Assembly: GCA_036417435.1 (NCBI GenBank)
Contig: CM070904.1
Span: forward strand, 60,396,408-60,460,407
Reading direction: 5' to 3'
Source of the DNA: Inia geoffrensis
Lineage: Eukaryota > Chordata > Mammalia > Artiodactyla > Iniidae
Length of the DNA: 64,000 nt
Made by a program: the position numbers and the translations under genes. Position 1 is the stretch's first letter. Each line of letters opens with the position of its first letter. Below, piece after piece: positions 62,830-64,000 of this stretch. Below the pieces are notes generated by a model. It did not search any database. It had not been told where the DNA came from and saw nothing but the letters and a program-made list of their open reading frames with translations.

Positions 62830-63022
62830 GGCTTCCCTGGTGGCGCAGTGGTTGAGTGTCTGCCTGTCGATGCAGGGAAAACGGGTTCGTGCCCCAGTCT
62901 GGGAAGATCCCACATGCCGCGGAGTGGCTGGGCCAGTGAGCCATGGCCGCTGAGCCTGCGCTCCGCAACGGGAGAGGCCACAACAGTGAGAGGCCCACAT
63001 ACCGCAAAAAAAAAAAAAAAAA
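62830..63022 (+). repeat. CHR SINE, short form, with 15-bp internal deletion
   Basis: Starts 'ggcttccctggtggcgcagt'. A 15-bp duplication aaaaatcctaacctg flanks it (62815-62829 and 63023-63037). One of two tandem 'gagcctgYgc' units present in the other short-form copies is missing. Confidence 0.95.
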
Positions 63023-63037
63023 AAAAATCCTAACCTG

Positions 63038-64000
63038 ACTCACAATCAACTTAACTACCAGTTTTCTTCATAATCATAAGTGTTAAACCACTTCCCCAGG
63101 GTTCTGGTTCCGTGACATCAAAAGACATTTAGTGGGGTGGGGGCAGCCAGCGATGCCAAACAGCCCACGTAGGGCAACAGGTACCTTAACAGCAGGGACA
63201 AGTCTATGAGACTAAACACTGTGTATTCAAACTGGCTGAACTTGTCTTATATTTTCTCAGAGTGAAGGGGGCTTTCCAGCAAAATGGTTAATTAGGGCCT
63301 CCTGACGCTAGCCGATGCAGTTACCAGCATCTGATGACTACCTTGACTGGCAAATGGCCATAGTGAATCTGGATTGAAGAAAAGCTCTTGTCTCTTCAAG
63401 TGTACTGCTATCAGGGGAGTGAGCCACTGGTGGAATAATGTGGATAATAGACGGTTCTGACACAATCTGCTTGTTTGGCAGCACTGGGTCTGACCCTCTA
63501 GAAAATACAACTTGACACCACTTTTCAAAGTTGTCTTTCCAAATCATACCCATCCAAACACTGAATCTAATCAGCCTGGTTCCTGAAACTGTCTCCCCAG
63601 CTATTCACCACCCCACCCCAGGCCTATTGTCCAAACACAAATCTTTGATTTTCAGCCTGGTTTACAGAGGGCCCTCTGGCTGCAGACTCAGTTCTGACCA
63701 ACAGAGTCGGCTCTTTAGATGTTGTTTGGGTATATACATTGTCTTCCAGGAGATCATTCCCATTTAGCAGTCCTCACTCTCCTGGGTCCCCAGGCTCTGC
63801 CCAGTTTACCTACTCAGGTGGGAGTTGACAGCCAGAATAAAGTGGGCTCTTAGGAGTATGGTCAAAATCCCCTGAATTGAAGAATCAACAACAACAACAA
63901 AAGTGGTCCAGAAGATAAAGCCAGAACTTGCACCAGCATCCAAAGCCGCCTTCTTCTGAGGGGTGACAGGAAAGTGAAAATATGACCCTCCAGAATTTCT
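63038..64000. other. Unassigned intronic sequence to the window end
   Basis: The minus-strand frames at 63292-63553 have no domain that I recognise. A short CAA repeat lies at 63887-63901. No CCDC148 exon is seen. Confidence 0.45.

Noticed and set aside
63292..63553. Two overlapping minus-strand frames that looked vaguely retroelement-like
   Set aside because: I could not identify any conserved domain, and the frames overlap in different phases as chance frames do.

Overview
This window is ordinary mammalian nuclear DNA from a cetartiodactyl, most likely a cetacean. The best species clue is the set of thirteen tRNA-derived CHR-type SINEs, each starting with a 'cttccctggtgg'-type head. Several are the short CpG-rich form with a 'gtgagccatgg' core that I associate with whales and dolphins. 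Three large young L1 copies of two subfamilies, and a background of L2, MIR and old L1M fragments, complete the picture. I see no bacterial, plasmid or phage features and no CRISPR array.

Only one host gene can be supported. Two coding exons on the minus strand (58522-58660 and 55797-56003) join in frame, have consensus splice sites, and encode 115 residues that I recognise from memory as part of CCDC148 (coiled-coil domain-containing protein 148). The exons upstream would lie beyond 64000. The exons downstream were not found and probably lie left of position 1, so nearly all of the window is intron of this gene.

Layout: 1-19 kb holds L2, MIR and old L1 fragments with three CHR SINEs, plus a small retrocopy of an LTR-derived transcript (14682-14854). 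19.1-29.8 kb is an inverted pair of L1s: L1-A on plus and a 3'-truncated L1-B on minus, each carrying a nested SINE. 29.8-36.9 kb holds an older L1M, a G-rich stretch, and L2 copies, one of which is split by a solo LTR. 37.3-44.2 kb is L1-C on plus, inserted into an older antisense L1; it appears to carry about 0.68 kb of 3'-transduced flank. 45-55 kb is old L1-derived and unassigned intron with a perfect 49-bp triplication. 55-64 kb holds the two exons and five closely spaced SINEs.

All L1 reading frames are broken and I expect none to be mobile. The window does not contain a new gene system that I can support. The most interesting observations are structural: the L1-C 3' transduction, the inverted L1 pair and its abrupt junction, the retroposed LTR fragment, an 18-bp perfect palindrome in the L1-A 3' UTR, and two SINEs with deletions inside conserved parts. 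Family names for repeats come from memory, and old repeat boundaries are approximate.
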